Positions 54,261-61,636 of a stretch of 64,000 nucleotides of DNA are shown here, piece after piece; the first letter of the stretch is position 1, and each line of letters starts with the position of its first letter. Source of the DNA: Ruegeria arenilitoris (GTDB lineage Bacteria > Pseudomonadota > Alphaproteobacteria > Rhodobacterales > Rhodobacteraceae); the NCBI RefSeq assembly GCF_013032855.1, contig NZ_WQDA01000001.1, positions 503,501-567,500 on the forward strand, read 5' to 3'. Under the pieces are notes generated by a model. The model was not told the origin of the DNA. It ran no database searches and was given only the letters and a program-made list of their open reading frames with translations. Position numbers and translations under genes: made by a program.

Positions 54261-55286
54261 CGCCTCGGGGCGGAAGCCTTCGGGGATCGTATCCTGTCCG
54301 TCCAGCACCAGATCTGCCATGACCTCGGCTACCTTTGGGGCCATGCCGAACCCGATCTTGAAGCCGCCATTTGCAATGAACTGGCCCTTGTGCAGCGGGT
54401 GTGCGCCCAGCATCGGCGCTCGGCTCTTGCTGCGGGGGCGGACTCCGGCCCAACGCTCGATCACTTCCGCGCCGTGTAGAACAGGAACCGCCTGCAACGC
54501 GCGCTGGATCACATCGTCAAGCGCAGCATCGGTGCCGGTCGGGTCGTCATAGTCCCGCTCGGACGTCGAGCCGATGGCCAGTGTCCCGTCGGCGTGGGGC
54601 ACGAAATGGATCGACTCCGCAAACAGCTGCGGCACCTGGCCCGCGTCGAACCGCAGCAGTGCCGCCTGTCCCTTGACCCCGTTTCCGACCGCCTTGCCCA
54701 AAGCATCGGACAGTTCCAACAGGCCGGACACCCCGGTCGCATGAATGACTGCCCCGGTGTCCGGGGCCTCGGGCACGACCTCAACCCCCATCACGGCCAG
54801 CGCGGCCACCAGCGCGGCGCCGGCCCGGCGTGGATGCATGCGTGCACTCAACGTATCGTGGATGACGAAACCCGTTGCGCTGGGCGGGCACCACGATCCG
54901 ACCGAGCGCGCCTCGACCACGGTCCATTCAGCCCGACCCTGCCACAGGTCGCGGGCCGAGGCCGCACGCTGATGCGCCAGGTCGAGGCTCTTTGGGTCGT
55001 TGATGGGCTGGATCCGCCCCAGACGCGCATAGCCGGGCGAAACGCCGCCGGTGGCCTCCACCTGTCGCCAAAACGGTTCGGCCATCAGCAGGCTTTCGAA
55101 TTGAAATGCTTTCTTGTCGTTCCAGTTTTCCGGAACGTGCGGGGCAAGGGCGCCCACCAGCCCGCCGCTGGACCCTGAACCCGCGCCGTAGGGATCGACG
55201 ACCCGGACCCTGGCGCCACGTCGCGCACAGGTCCAGGCGATGGACAGGCCGAATATCCCAGCCCCGCGGATCGTCACATCGACCAT
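54252..55286 (-). CDS. FAD-dependent oxidoreductase, MnmC oxidase-domain-like
   Basis: A 344 aa DAO-fold protein from the ATG at 55286 (a TTG six bases earlier is less likely; AAGGGGATT lies upstream). VDVTIRGAGIFGLSIAWTCARRG binds FAD; SSGGLVGALAPHVP, HPRRAGAALVAALAVMGVEV, AIGSTSERDYDD and AGVRPRSKSRAPMLGAHP follow in the same order as in the C-terminal domain of E. coli MnmC. It is divergent from mnmD with 55 bases between starts. This suggests it performs the cmnm5U to nm5U step as a separate protein. Confidence 0.75.
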   Translation of the reverse strand: MVDVTIRGAGIFGLSIAWTCARRGARVRVVDPYGAGSGSSGGLVGALAPHVPENWNDKKAFQFESLLMAEPFWRQVEATGGVSPGYARLGRIQPINDPKSLDLAHQRAASARDLWQGRAEWTVVEARSVGSWCPPSATGFVIHDTLSARMHPRRAGAALVAALAVMGVEVVPEAPDTGAVIHATGVSGLLELSDALGKAVGNGVKGQAALLRFDAGQVPQLFAESIHFVPHADGTLAIGSTSERDYDDPTGTDAALDDVIQRALQAVPVLHGAEVIERWAGVRPRSKSRAPMLGAHPLHKGQFIANGGFKIGFGMAPKVAEVMADLVLDGQDTIPEGFRPEASL

Positions 55287-55341
55287 TGCCAATCCCCTTT
55301 TCCTTGTTCAGTGTCGCGCCGCTTAGCTACAGGATTTCCCG

Positions 55342-56007
55342 ATGGCAGACCAGCGCGCCAAATTGTCGTGGAGGGATGAGACAGTCCCTGTTTCTGATCG
55401 TTTCGACGACCCCTATTTCAGCCTTCAGAACGGACTGGAGGAGACCCGTCATGTCTTTTTGCAAGGCAACGATCTGCCCGCTCGCTTTGCCCCCGGTTTT
55501 CACATCGCCGAGCTGGGGTTCGGAACCGGACTGAACATGCTGACCGCTTGGTCGGAATGGGAGAAGTCCGGACAATCGGGTCCGCTGACGTTCACCAGTT
55601 TCGAAGCCTTTCCGATGGCCCCTGCCGATATGAAGCGCGCGCTTGCGGCCTTTCCCGAGCTGGCGCCCTGGGCCGACCGGTTCCTTGACCGATGGCAGGG
55701 TGGCGGCTGTGATTTGGGCACGCTGCGTCTGACCGTGATCGAAGGTGATGCCCGCCAGACCCTGCCTGTTTGGGACGGGCTCGCCGATGCCTGGCTCCTG
55801 GATGGGTTCTCGCCCGCCAAGAACCCTGAGCTGTGGCAGCCGGAACTGATACGGCAAGTGGCGGCCCATACAGCGCCCGAAGGGACGGCCGCCACCTATA
55901 CCGCAGCCGGGTTCGTGCGGCGTGGGTTGCAGGAAGCCGGGTTTTCGGTATCCCGCGCGCCGGGATACGGCCGCAAACGGCACATGACGCGGGCGACCAA
56001 GGCATGA
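55342..56007 (+). CDS. mnmD: MnmD: tRNA 5-methylaminomethyl-2-thiouridine(34) methyltransferase
   Basis: A 221 aa SAM-dependent enzyme corresponding to the N-terminal half of MnmC. KLSWRDETVPVSDRFDDPYFSLQNGLEETRHVFLQGNDL at the start, SAM motif ELGFGTGLNMLTAW, and DAWLLDGFSPAKNPELW with Asp are diagnostic. It adds the methyl to nm5(s2)U34 in tRNA. ATG at 55342. Its stop overlaps the next gene (ATGA). The FAD partner gene is divergent. Confidence 0.9.
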   Translation: MADQRAKLSWRDETVPVSDRFDDPYFSLQNGLEETRHVFLQGNDLPARFAPGFHIAELGFGTGLNMLTAWSEWEKSGQSGPLTFTSFEAFPMAPADMKRALAAFPELAPWADRFLDRWQGGGCDLGTLRLTVIEGDARQTLPVWDGLADAWLLDGFSPAKNPELWQPELIRQVAAHTAPEGTAATYTAAGFVRRGLQEAGFSVSRAPGYGRKRHMTRATKA

Positions 56008-56873
56008 CCCAGACAAACAACGTGCGGGCGGGTATTGCGCTGATGATCGCGGCCACGATCGTGTTTGCGTTGCAGGACGGCATCTCGCGCCATCTGGCCG
56101 GCACGTACAACACCTACATGGTGGTCATGCTGCGATACTGGTTCTTTGCAGCTTTCGTGATTGCCTTGGCGGCGCGTGCACCCGGTGGTCTGGCGGCCGC
56201 CGCCAGGACGCGGCAACCGGGCCTGCAGATTCTGCGCGGTCTGCTGCTTGCCGGCGAGATCTGCGTCGCCGTCTACGGCTTTACCATTCTCGGTCTGATC
56301 GAGAGCCAGGCGGTGTTCATCTGCTATCCGCTTCTGGTCGCCGCGCTCAGCGGGCCGGTGCTGGGCGAGAAGGTCGGCTGGCGGCGCTGGTCGGCCATCG
56401 GGGTCGGATGCGTTGGCGTGCTGATCATTCTGCAGCCCGGCATGGGCGTTTTCAATCCGTGGGCAGTAATCCCCCTGATCTCGGCGCTGATGTTTGCGTT
56501 CTATGGTCTGCTGACCCGCTATGCCGCGCGTCAGGACAGCACCGCAACCAGCTTCTTCTGGACCGGGATCGTCGGTGCATTGGTCATGACCTGCATCGGC
56601 CTGTGGTTCTGGGAGCCGATGGTGCCGCGGGATTGGTTCTGGATGGGGCTGCTGTGCATTACCGGCGTTCTGGGGCATTGGCTGCTGATCAAGTGCTACG
56701 AGATGGCCGAGGCCAGCGCCGTACAGCCCTTTGCCTATTTCCACCTGATGTGGAGCGCAATCCTGGGCATCACGATCTTTGACGAGACCCTGCGCCCCGC
56801 GGTGATCGCGGGGGCGGGGCTGGTGGTAGCGGCGGGTCTGTTCACCCTATGGCGCGAACGCAGACAGGGTTGA
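56004..56873 (+). CDS. DMT/EamA-family transporter
   Basis: A 289 aa ten-helix protein with two EamA repeats (ALMIAATIVFALQDGISRHLAG and YMVVMLRYWFFAAFVIALAAR in the first, WAVIPLISALMFAFYGLLTRYAAR in the second). Substrate unknown. ATG at 56004 overlaps the mnmD stop, so the two are translated from one transcript. The 3' end overlaps the lytic transglycosylase gene by 27 bases, convergent. Confidence 0.88.
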   Translation: MTQTNNVRAGIALMIAATIVFALQDGISRHLAGTYNTYMVVMLRYWFFAAFVIALAARAPGGLAAAARTRQPGLQILRGLLLAGEICVAVYGFTILGLIESQAVFICYPLLVAALSGPVLGEKVGWRRWSAIGVGCVGVLIILQPGMGVFNPWAVIPLISALMFAFYGLLTRYAARQDSTATSFFWTGIVGALVMTCIGLWFWEPMVPRDWFWMGLLCITGVLGHWLLIKCYEMAEASAVQPFAYFHLMWSAILGITIFDETLRPAVIAGAGLVVAAGLFTLWRERRQG

Positions 56874-58856
56874 TCCGACCAACTCCTGCGAGAAGGGGAT
56901 CGGCAGCGCGGGTTTGCCCAGCCTTGCGCGGTAAACAGGCAGGCTCTCGGTCACCCGCATCACATAGTTGCGGGTCTCGTTGAAGGGGATCGTCTCGATC
57001 CAGTCGACGATATCCACCGCGCCGGTCCGCGGGTCGCCGTAGCGGTCCATCCATGATTTCGGGCGATTGGGGCCGGCATTGTAACCTGCGGCCATCATCA
57101 CGACGTTGCCGTTGAATTCAGCAGCCAGCCCGGCCAGATAGTTTGCCCCCAGTTTGGCGTTGTATCGCCAATCCGAGGTCAAACGTCCCGTCTGATGGCC
57201 GCTGAGAATGCCAAGTTCCTGCGCGACCAGCTTGGCGGTCGCAGGCATCACCTGCATCAGGCCGCGCGCGCCGGCACCGCTGATCACGACCGGGTCGAAT
57301 TCGCTTTCGCGGCGGGCGATGGCCAGGGTCATTTCCTTGGCCATTGGCAATCCGATATCCGCAACGGGATGGACTGGATAATACGCCGCGGGCAATACGA
57401 CTCCATTCGTCGCGGCCCGTTTGGCGATCATCACAGCCAGATGCGGCTCCTTCAACTCGACCGCCAGATCACCCAGCTGGCCGGCCTGCACCGGATCCAG
57501 GCTCTCGACCAGGTGCGTCAGGAACCGTTCGCCCAATTCCGGCTCGCCAGCTCGTATCAGCAGCAGCCCCGCCTCAAGCACACTGGACTTGGCGAACTCG
57601 GCCTGTTTCCAATGGGGCGCCCGGCGCGGGTTGGCCAGGTCGCTTTCAAATGGCCGTCCGATCTGTTCTGCAGCCAACAGGCCATAGAACGAGGTCTGGT
57701 AGTCGGCGCCGATTGCATAAGCCTCGTAGGCTTTCTCGGCGTTTCCGGTTGCGGCGTAGGCCCGGCCCAACCAATACCCGCCCCGACCCATCGAGATCGG
57801 AGACTTCACAGCCCCCAGGAAGTTCTGGAAATGCCGAACGGCTGTGGCCGGGTCGTTCAGCTTGCGCAAAGCCAGGAAACCCGACAGCCACTCGAGGTCG
57901 GCATATCCATACCCCATCTCGGGTGTCATGTGGTGATTGGCGGCGATGGCATAGGCCCGGTTCGCATCACCCTGACGCATTTCCAGCCGAGCCAGCCTGC
58001 GTCGCCCTTCGGCCCACTTGTCGGGTTCGCCCAGCGCCTGCGGGCTGGTCGAGCGCGCCAGCATCAGGTCAATGGCACTGTCGTCCAGCTCTTTGCGGTC
58101 CCGCCATACGAACCGGTCAAAGGCTAGCCCCGGATCATCGGCAAGCGCCTTTGGAACGGCGGCAACCTTGCCATCCACGCCGGGTTGGCGCTTTTGCAGG
58201 GCGATCCGCGCTTCGGCCAGTTTGCGGTAGTCTTCGCTGACCAGCGGCAGCATCTGGGCCGAGCTGATCAGATGACCATCCCACAGCATCCGGTCCAGAC
58301 GAGCCTCGTGATGCGGTTTCAGCAGTGATCCGAAGTTCTGAACGTAGTCCTGCTGCAGGCCCGAGCCCATCGGCATTGTCCGCCAGGCAGTGACGATATC
58401 CGCCTCGGCCTCACCGGTTCGGCCCTTGGCCTTCAGTGCCACGGCATAGTTCAGAGCTCCTTCGGCGGTCTGCGGGGGGGTGTCCTTGTAGAACTTCAGC
58501 ACCCGGTCCGGGTCCGCGCCGGTAAAGGACGGCTCGCTTTTGCGGCGCAGCCAGGCAAGGCCCGGCCAGTCGGGCCGCCGGTCCAGAAAGACCAGAACAT
58601 CGCCCGAGCTGCCGAACCCTTGGCGCAGCCAGTGCCACACGATGATGTCGCGCGCGACCGAGCCGCGGGTGCCGGCCACGCGCAAGGCGGCGTTCCAGTC
58701 GCCTTTGCGCATTTCGGACATTGCGGCCCGAAGATCGGACACCGCATCGGCCCGCACGGCCTGAGTTTGAAGCGTCAAAGCTAGAATCATCGTCGCGATC
58801 AGCGACAGAATCCGTGTCATCCCTTGCATTTCCCGACCAACCGAGGATACAGCCAT
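56847..58856 (-). CDS. Soluble lytic transglycosylase
   Basis: A periplasmic enzyme of up to 669 aa cleaving peptidoglycan to 1,6-anhydromuropeptides. Signal peptide ([21 protein letters not shown]), a long alpha-superhelical U-domain (about 40-490), and the SLT domain with catalytic Glu in [52 protein letters not shown] and [18 protein letters not shown]. Three ATGs are possible (58856, 58829, 58820); only the first has AAGG at a proper distance. It is divergent from dapA. Confidence 0.92.
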   Translation of the reverse strand: MAVSSVGREMQGMTRILSLIATMILALTLQTQAVRADAVSDLRAAMSEMRKGDWNAALRVAGTRGSVARDIIVWHWLRQGFGSSGDVLVFLDRRPDWPGLAWLRRKSEPSFTGADPDRVLKFYKDTPPQTAEGALNYAVALKAKGRTGEAEADIVTAWRTMPMGSGLQQDYVQNFGSLLKPHHEARLDRMLWDGHLISSAQMLPLVSEDYRKLAEARIALQKRQPGVDGKVAAVPKALADDPGLAFDRFVWRDRKELDDSAIDLMLARSTSPQALGEPDKWAEGRRRLARLEMRQGDANRAYAIAANHHMTPEMGYGYADLEWLSGFLALRKLNDPATAVRHFQNFLGAVKSPISMGRGGYWLGRAYAATGNAEKAYEAYAIGADYQTSFYGLLAAEQIGRPFESDLANPRRAPHWKQAEFAKSSVLEAGLLLIRAGEPELGERFLTHLVESLDPVQAGQLGDLAVELKEPHLAVMIAKRAATNGVVLPAAYYPVHPVADIGLPMAKEMTLAIARRESEFDPVVISGAGARGLMQVMPATAKLVAQELGILSGHQTGRLTSDWRYNAKLGANYLAGLAAEFNGNVVMMAAGYNAGPNRPKSWMDRYGDPRTGAVDIVDWIETIPFNETRNYVMRVTESLPVYRARLGKPALPIPFSQELVGSTLSAFAP

Positions 58857-58953
58857 TCAGGATAAACCTTGCGCCGCCGGGATCAACTCAAGAAACCTAA
58901 ATTCGTGTCGGCCCGCGACGCACATCACACGATTGAACCTCAAGGAGCGTTCC

Positions 58954-59826
58954 ATGTTCAAAGGCTCGATGCCAGCTCTCGTCACCCCGTTCCGCAACGG
59001 CGAGTTGGACCTGGATACGCTCAAACAATTGGTGGAATGGCAGATTGCCGAAGGGTCGACCGGTCTGGTGCCCGTCGGCACGACCGGCGAAAGCCCGACG
59101 CTGAGCCACGAGGAACACGAAACCGTAGTGGCCGAGGTGGTCAAGGCCGCCGCGGGGCGCGTGCCGGTCATCGCCGGGGCCGGGTCGAACAATACGGTCG
59201 AAGCCATCCGGTTCGTGCGATTCGCACAGAAAGTGGGTGCGGATGCGGCATTGGTCGTCACGCCCTACTACAACAAGCCGACTCAGAAAGGCCTGTTGTC
59301 CCATTTTCGGGCGCTGCATGACTGTGCGGATATTCCGATCATCATCTACAACATCCCGGGCCGCTCGGTCATCGACATGAACCCGGACACCATGGGTGCG
59401 CTGGCGCAACTGCCTCGGATCATCGGTGTCAAGGACGCCACGGGCGATCTTGCCCGCGTCAGCCAGCAGCGCGCTGCCTGCGGCAAAGACTTCTGCCAGC
59501 TTTCTGGTGAGGACGCGACGGCCCTGGGTTTCAACGCTCATGGTGGCGTTGGCTGTATCTCGGTCACCGCGAACGTGGCCCCAAAGCTGTCCGCCGAGTT
59601 CCAGCAGGCGACCCTGTCGGGCGACTATGCGACGGCGCTGGAATATCAGGATCGGTTGATGCCGCTGCACGAGGCCATATTCATCGAACCGGGCCTGGTG
59701 GGTGCGAAATACGCGCTCAGCAAACTGGGACGCTGCACCGAAGAAGTGCGGTCGCCGCTGACGACGCTGGAAGACAGCACAAAGGCCGCGATTGATGCCG
59801 CGATGGAGCATGCGGGCCTGATCTGA
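58954..59826 (+). CDS. dapA: 4-hydroxy-tetrahydrodipicolinate synthase
   Basis: A 290 aa aldolase condensing pyruvate with aspartate semialdehyde in lysine and diaminopimelate synthesis. [32 protein letters not shown] with Thr44/Thr45, [12 protein letters not shown] with Tyr, IIYNIPGRS and GVKDATGD with the Schiff-base Lys are present. ATG at 58954 follows AAGGAG by 6 bases; an upstream GTG/ATG frame to 58933 is less likely. It ends in a bidirectional terminator shared with soeC. dapC-like lies at 27300. Confidence 0.96.
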   Translation: MFKGSMPALVTPFRNGELDLDTLKQLVEWQIAEGSTGLVPVGTTGESPTLSHEEHETVVAEVVKAAAGRVPVIAGAGSNNTVEAIRFVRFAQKVGADAALVVTPYYNKPTQKGLLSHFRALHDCADIPIIIYNIPGRSVIDMNPDTMGALAQLPRIIGVKDATGDLARVSQQRAACGKDFCQLSGEDATALGFNAHGGVGCISVTANVAPKLSAEFQQATLSGDYATALEYQDRLMPLHEAIFIEPGLVGAKYALSKLGRCTEEVRSPLTTLEDSTKAAIDAAMEHAGLI

Positions 59827-59842
59827 TCAGGCGCGTTCCGAA

Positions 59843-59886
59843 AGTAAAAGGGCGGTGTCCGGGAGAACCGGCACCGCCCTTTGCTT
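59843..59886. terminator. Bidirectional terminator between dapA and the molybdoenzyme operon
   Basis: AAAGGGCGGTG (59847-59857) pairs with CACCGCCCTTT (59872-59882), and CCGG at 59859-59862 with CCGG at 59868-59871 extends the stem. On the minus strand it is followed by a short T-run (TTTTAC), so it serves the soeC end too. Confidence 0.9.
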
Positions 59887-59900
59887 GCCTGCAGAGCGAC

Positions 59901-60773
59901 TTAGCGCTTGCCGTAGTACAGCCCGACCACATGTTCGGCCTGGGCAAAGAACAGCCAGCGCGAGGTTGCGATACCCGCCATATGAGACAGCACCGCCAGC
60001 GCTCCGACCAGGTGGTTGAACGGTAGGATCAACAGACCGACGGGAACCACGAAGGCCAAGGCAAAGGAAATGGCCCGCAGCTTGTCTGCGTGTTTGCGTC
60101 CGACAACGTGAACGAATTCGCGCAGCAGATAGTTGGTTCCTGTATGCGGCGGTTCAAACGCGCGGACAGAACCCCTGTCGCCAAGGCCAGTTGCCGTACC
60201 AAGATTGGTTCCCGAATTGGCCAAGGCCTGATCGCCCGAACGCCAGTACAAAATCTGAACCAGCGCAGCGATCAACAGCAGCGGGATCGCAAATGCGGTC
60301 TGCCCCGCCAGAAGCGCGCCACCGGCCACGCTGAAGCTCAGAAACATCACGGGCGTCAGTGTCAGGTTCCACCGCGGGATCGTCTTGAGTTGCGTGTAGA
60401 TCATCGAGGTCGTGAATACGGTCGCCAATGAGAGCAGCGAACCGATCAGACCCAGACCGGACCAGCGTTGGTCCAGAAAGATCACGCCGATCGCATAGAG
60501 CCCCATGACCAACAGGGCCAGAACTGCGCACCAGCCCTCGCGGCTGAGCCAGCTTGTCTTCCATTGGGTGAACGCCTTGAGGGCGCGCTCGGGGTGGCCG
60601 AGGTGAAAGGTCGAGGCCATGAGCCCACCCACGGACAGCGCATAAGCGATGGCGAAGAATACGAAGGCCACCCAGCCCGAGACATTCGGAAAGCCGAGGC
60701 CCAGGAAAAACAGCAGGCCGAAGCCCAGCCCCGACAGAGTGGTGAACAGGATGACGGAAGGTGCGGGATGCAT
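59901..60773 (-). CDS. soeC: NrfD/DmsC-like membrane anchor subunit (probable SoeC)
   Basis: A 290 aa integral membrane protein with about eight helices. MHPAPSVILFTTLSGLGFGLLFFLGLG, FHLGHPERALKAFTQWKTSWLSREGW and VFTTSMIYTQLKTIPRWN are typical of the DmsC family. It passes electrons between quinones and the iron-sulfur subunit. ATG at 60773, one base after the soeB stop. Named SoeC by context; DmsC is the alternative. Confidence 0.8.
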   Translation of the reverse strand: MHPAPSVILFTTLSGLGFGLLFFLGLGFPNVSGWVAFVFFAIAYALSVGGLMASTFHLGHPERALKAFTQWKTSWLSREGWCAVLALLVMGLYAIGVIFLDQRWSGLGLIGSLLSLATVFTTSMIYTQLKTIPRWNLTLTPVMFLSFSVAGGALLAGQTAFAIPLLLIAALVQILYWRSGDQALANSGTNLGTATGLGDRGSVRAFEPPHTGTNYLLREFVHVVGRKHADKLRAISFALAFVVPVGLLILPFNHLVGALAVLSHMAGIATSRWLFFAQAEHVVGLYYGKR

Positions 60774-60774
60774 G

Positions 60775-61524
60775 TCAGAGCTTCTCCAATGCCTTGTCCA
60801 GCCAGCCAAGGAAGCCCTTCGGCTCGTCGGCGACCGGCGCCAGCAGGGGCGCCAGGATGTCGATCTGGTCCTCGACCGTATCCTTGGGGCGGGGTGGCAG
60901 GTATTTGTTGACCGGTTTGGTACCCATTTCGGGCATCAGATCCATTCCGCCGCGCTCGGCCACCAATTGGCTGACCTCGCTGTCGGGGTCGCCCAAGTCA
61001 CCGAAATGGCGGGCCCCCGCGGGGCAGGTCCGCACGCAGGCGGGAACGCGGTCTTCCTCGGGCAGGTTGTCGTTGTAGATGCGGTCAACGCAAAGGGTGC
61101 ATTTCTTCATGACACCCTCTGCGGCGTCCAGTTCGCGCGCGCCATAGGGGCAGGCCCAGGCACACAGGCCGCAGCCGATGCAGTCGCTTTCGTTGACCAG
61201 CACGATCCCGTCCTCGACCCGCTTGTAACTGGCGCCGGTGGGGCAGACGGTGACGCAGGGCGCATCCTCGCAATGCAGGCAGGATTTCGGGAAATGGATC
61301 AGCTGGGCGGCACCTTCGGCCGGCTGCACCTCGTAAGAGTGCACCCGGTTCAGGAATGTGCCCGAGGGGTCCGCGCCATAGGCGTCCTGATCGGACAGGG
61401 GGGCGCCGTAGTTCTCGGTGTTCCAGCCCTTGCAGGAGATCACGCAGGCATGACAGCCGACGCAAGTATCCAGGTCAATGACCAGGCCCATTTTTCGCTC
61501 GGTGGATTGGGGAAGTTGGGTCAT
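60775..61524 (-). CDS. soeB: Four-cluster [4Fe-4S] ferredoxin subunit (probable SoeB)
   Basis: A 249 aa electron-transfer subunit. Four cysteine sets are visible: CVGCHACVISC, CLHCEDAPCVTVCPTGAS, CIGCGLCAWACPYGAR and CTLCVDRIYNDNLPEEDR with PACVRTCPAGAR. This is the DmsB/SoeB arrangement with cytoplasmic location and no Tat signal. ATG at 61524. It is separated from soeA by 112 bases holding two hairpins and adjoins soeC. Confidence 0.88.
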   Translation of the reverse strand: MTQLPQSTERKMGLVIDLDTCVGCHACVISCKGWNTENYGAPLSDQDAYGADPSGTFLNRVHSYEVQPAEGAAQLIHFPKSCLHCEDAPCVTVCPTGASYKRVEDGIVLVNESDCIGCGLCAWACPYGARELDAAEGVMKKCTLCVDRIYNDNLPEEDRVPACVRTCPAGARHFGDLGDPDSEVSQLVAERGGMDLMPEMGTKPVNKYLPPRPKDTVEDQIDILAPLLAPVADEPKGFLGWLDKALEKL

Positions 61525-61555
61525 GGCGTCTGCTCTTTGTCGAGGGCCGGGGCCG

Positions 61556-61621
61556 AAAGGGGGGCAGCCCCCTCTTGAGCCGCTCGGCTCAATCTATCCC
61601 GGGGATATTTTGGGCCAAATG
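61556..61621 (-). repeat. Hairpin pair and REP-like element between soeA and soeB
   Basis: AGGGGG (61558-61563) pairs with CCCCCT (61568-61573); GAGCCG (61577-61582) pairs with CGGCTC (61585-61590). Next comes CCCGGGGATATTTTGGGCC (61598-61616). As I recall, similar GC-box/ATATTTT intergenic motifs recur in rhodobacteral genomes, so this may be one dispersed copy. The structures could set subunit ratios. Confidence 0.5.
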
Positions 61622-61636
61622 GAGTGTGGCGCTGGG

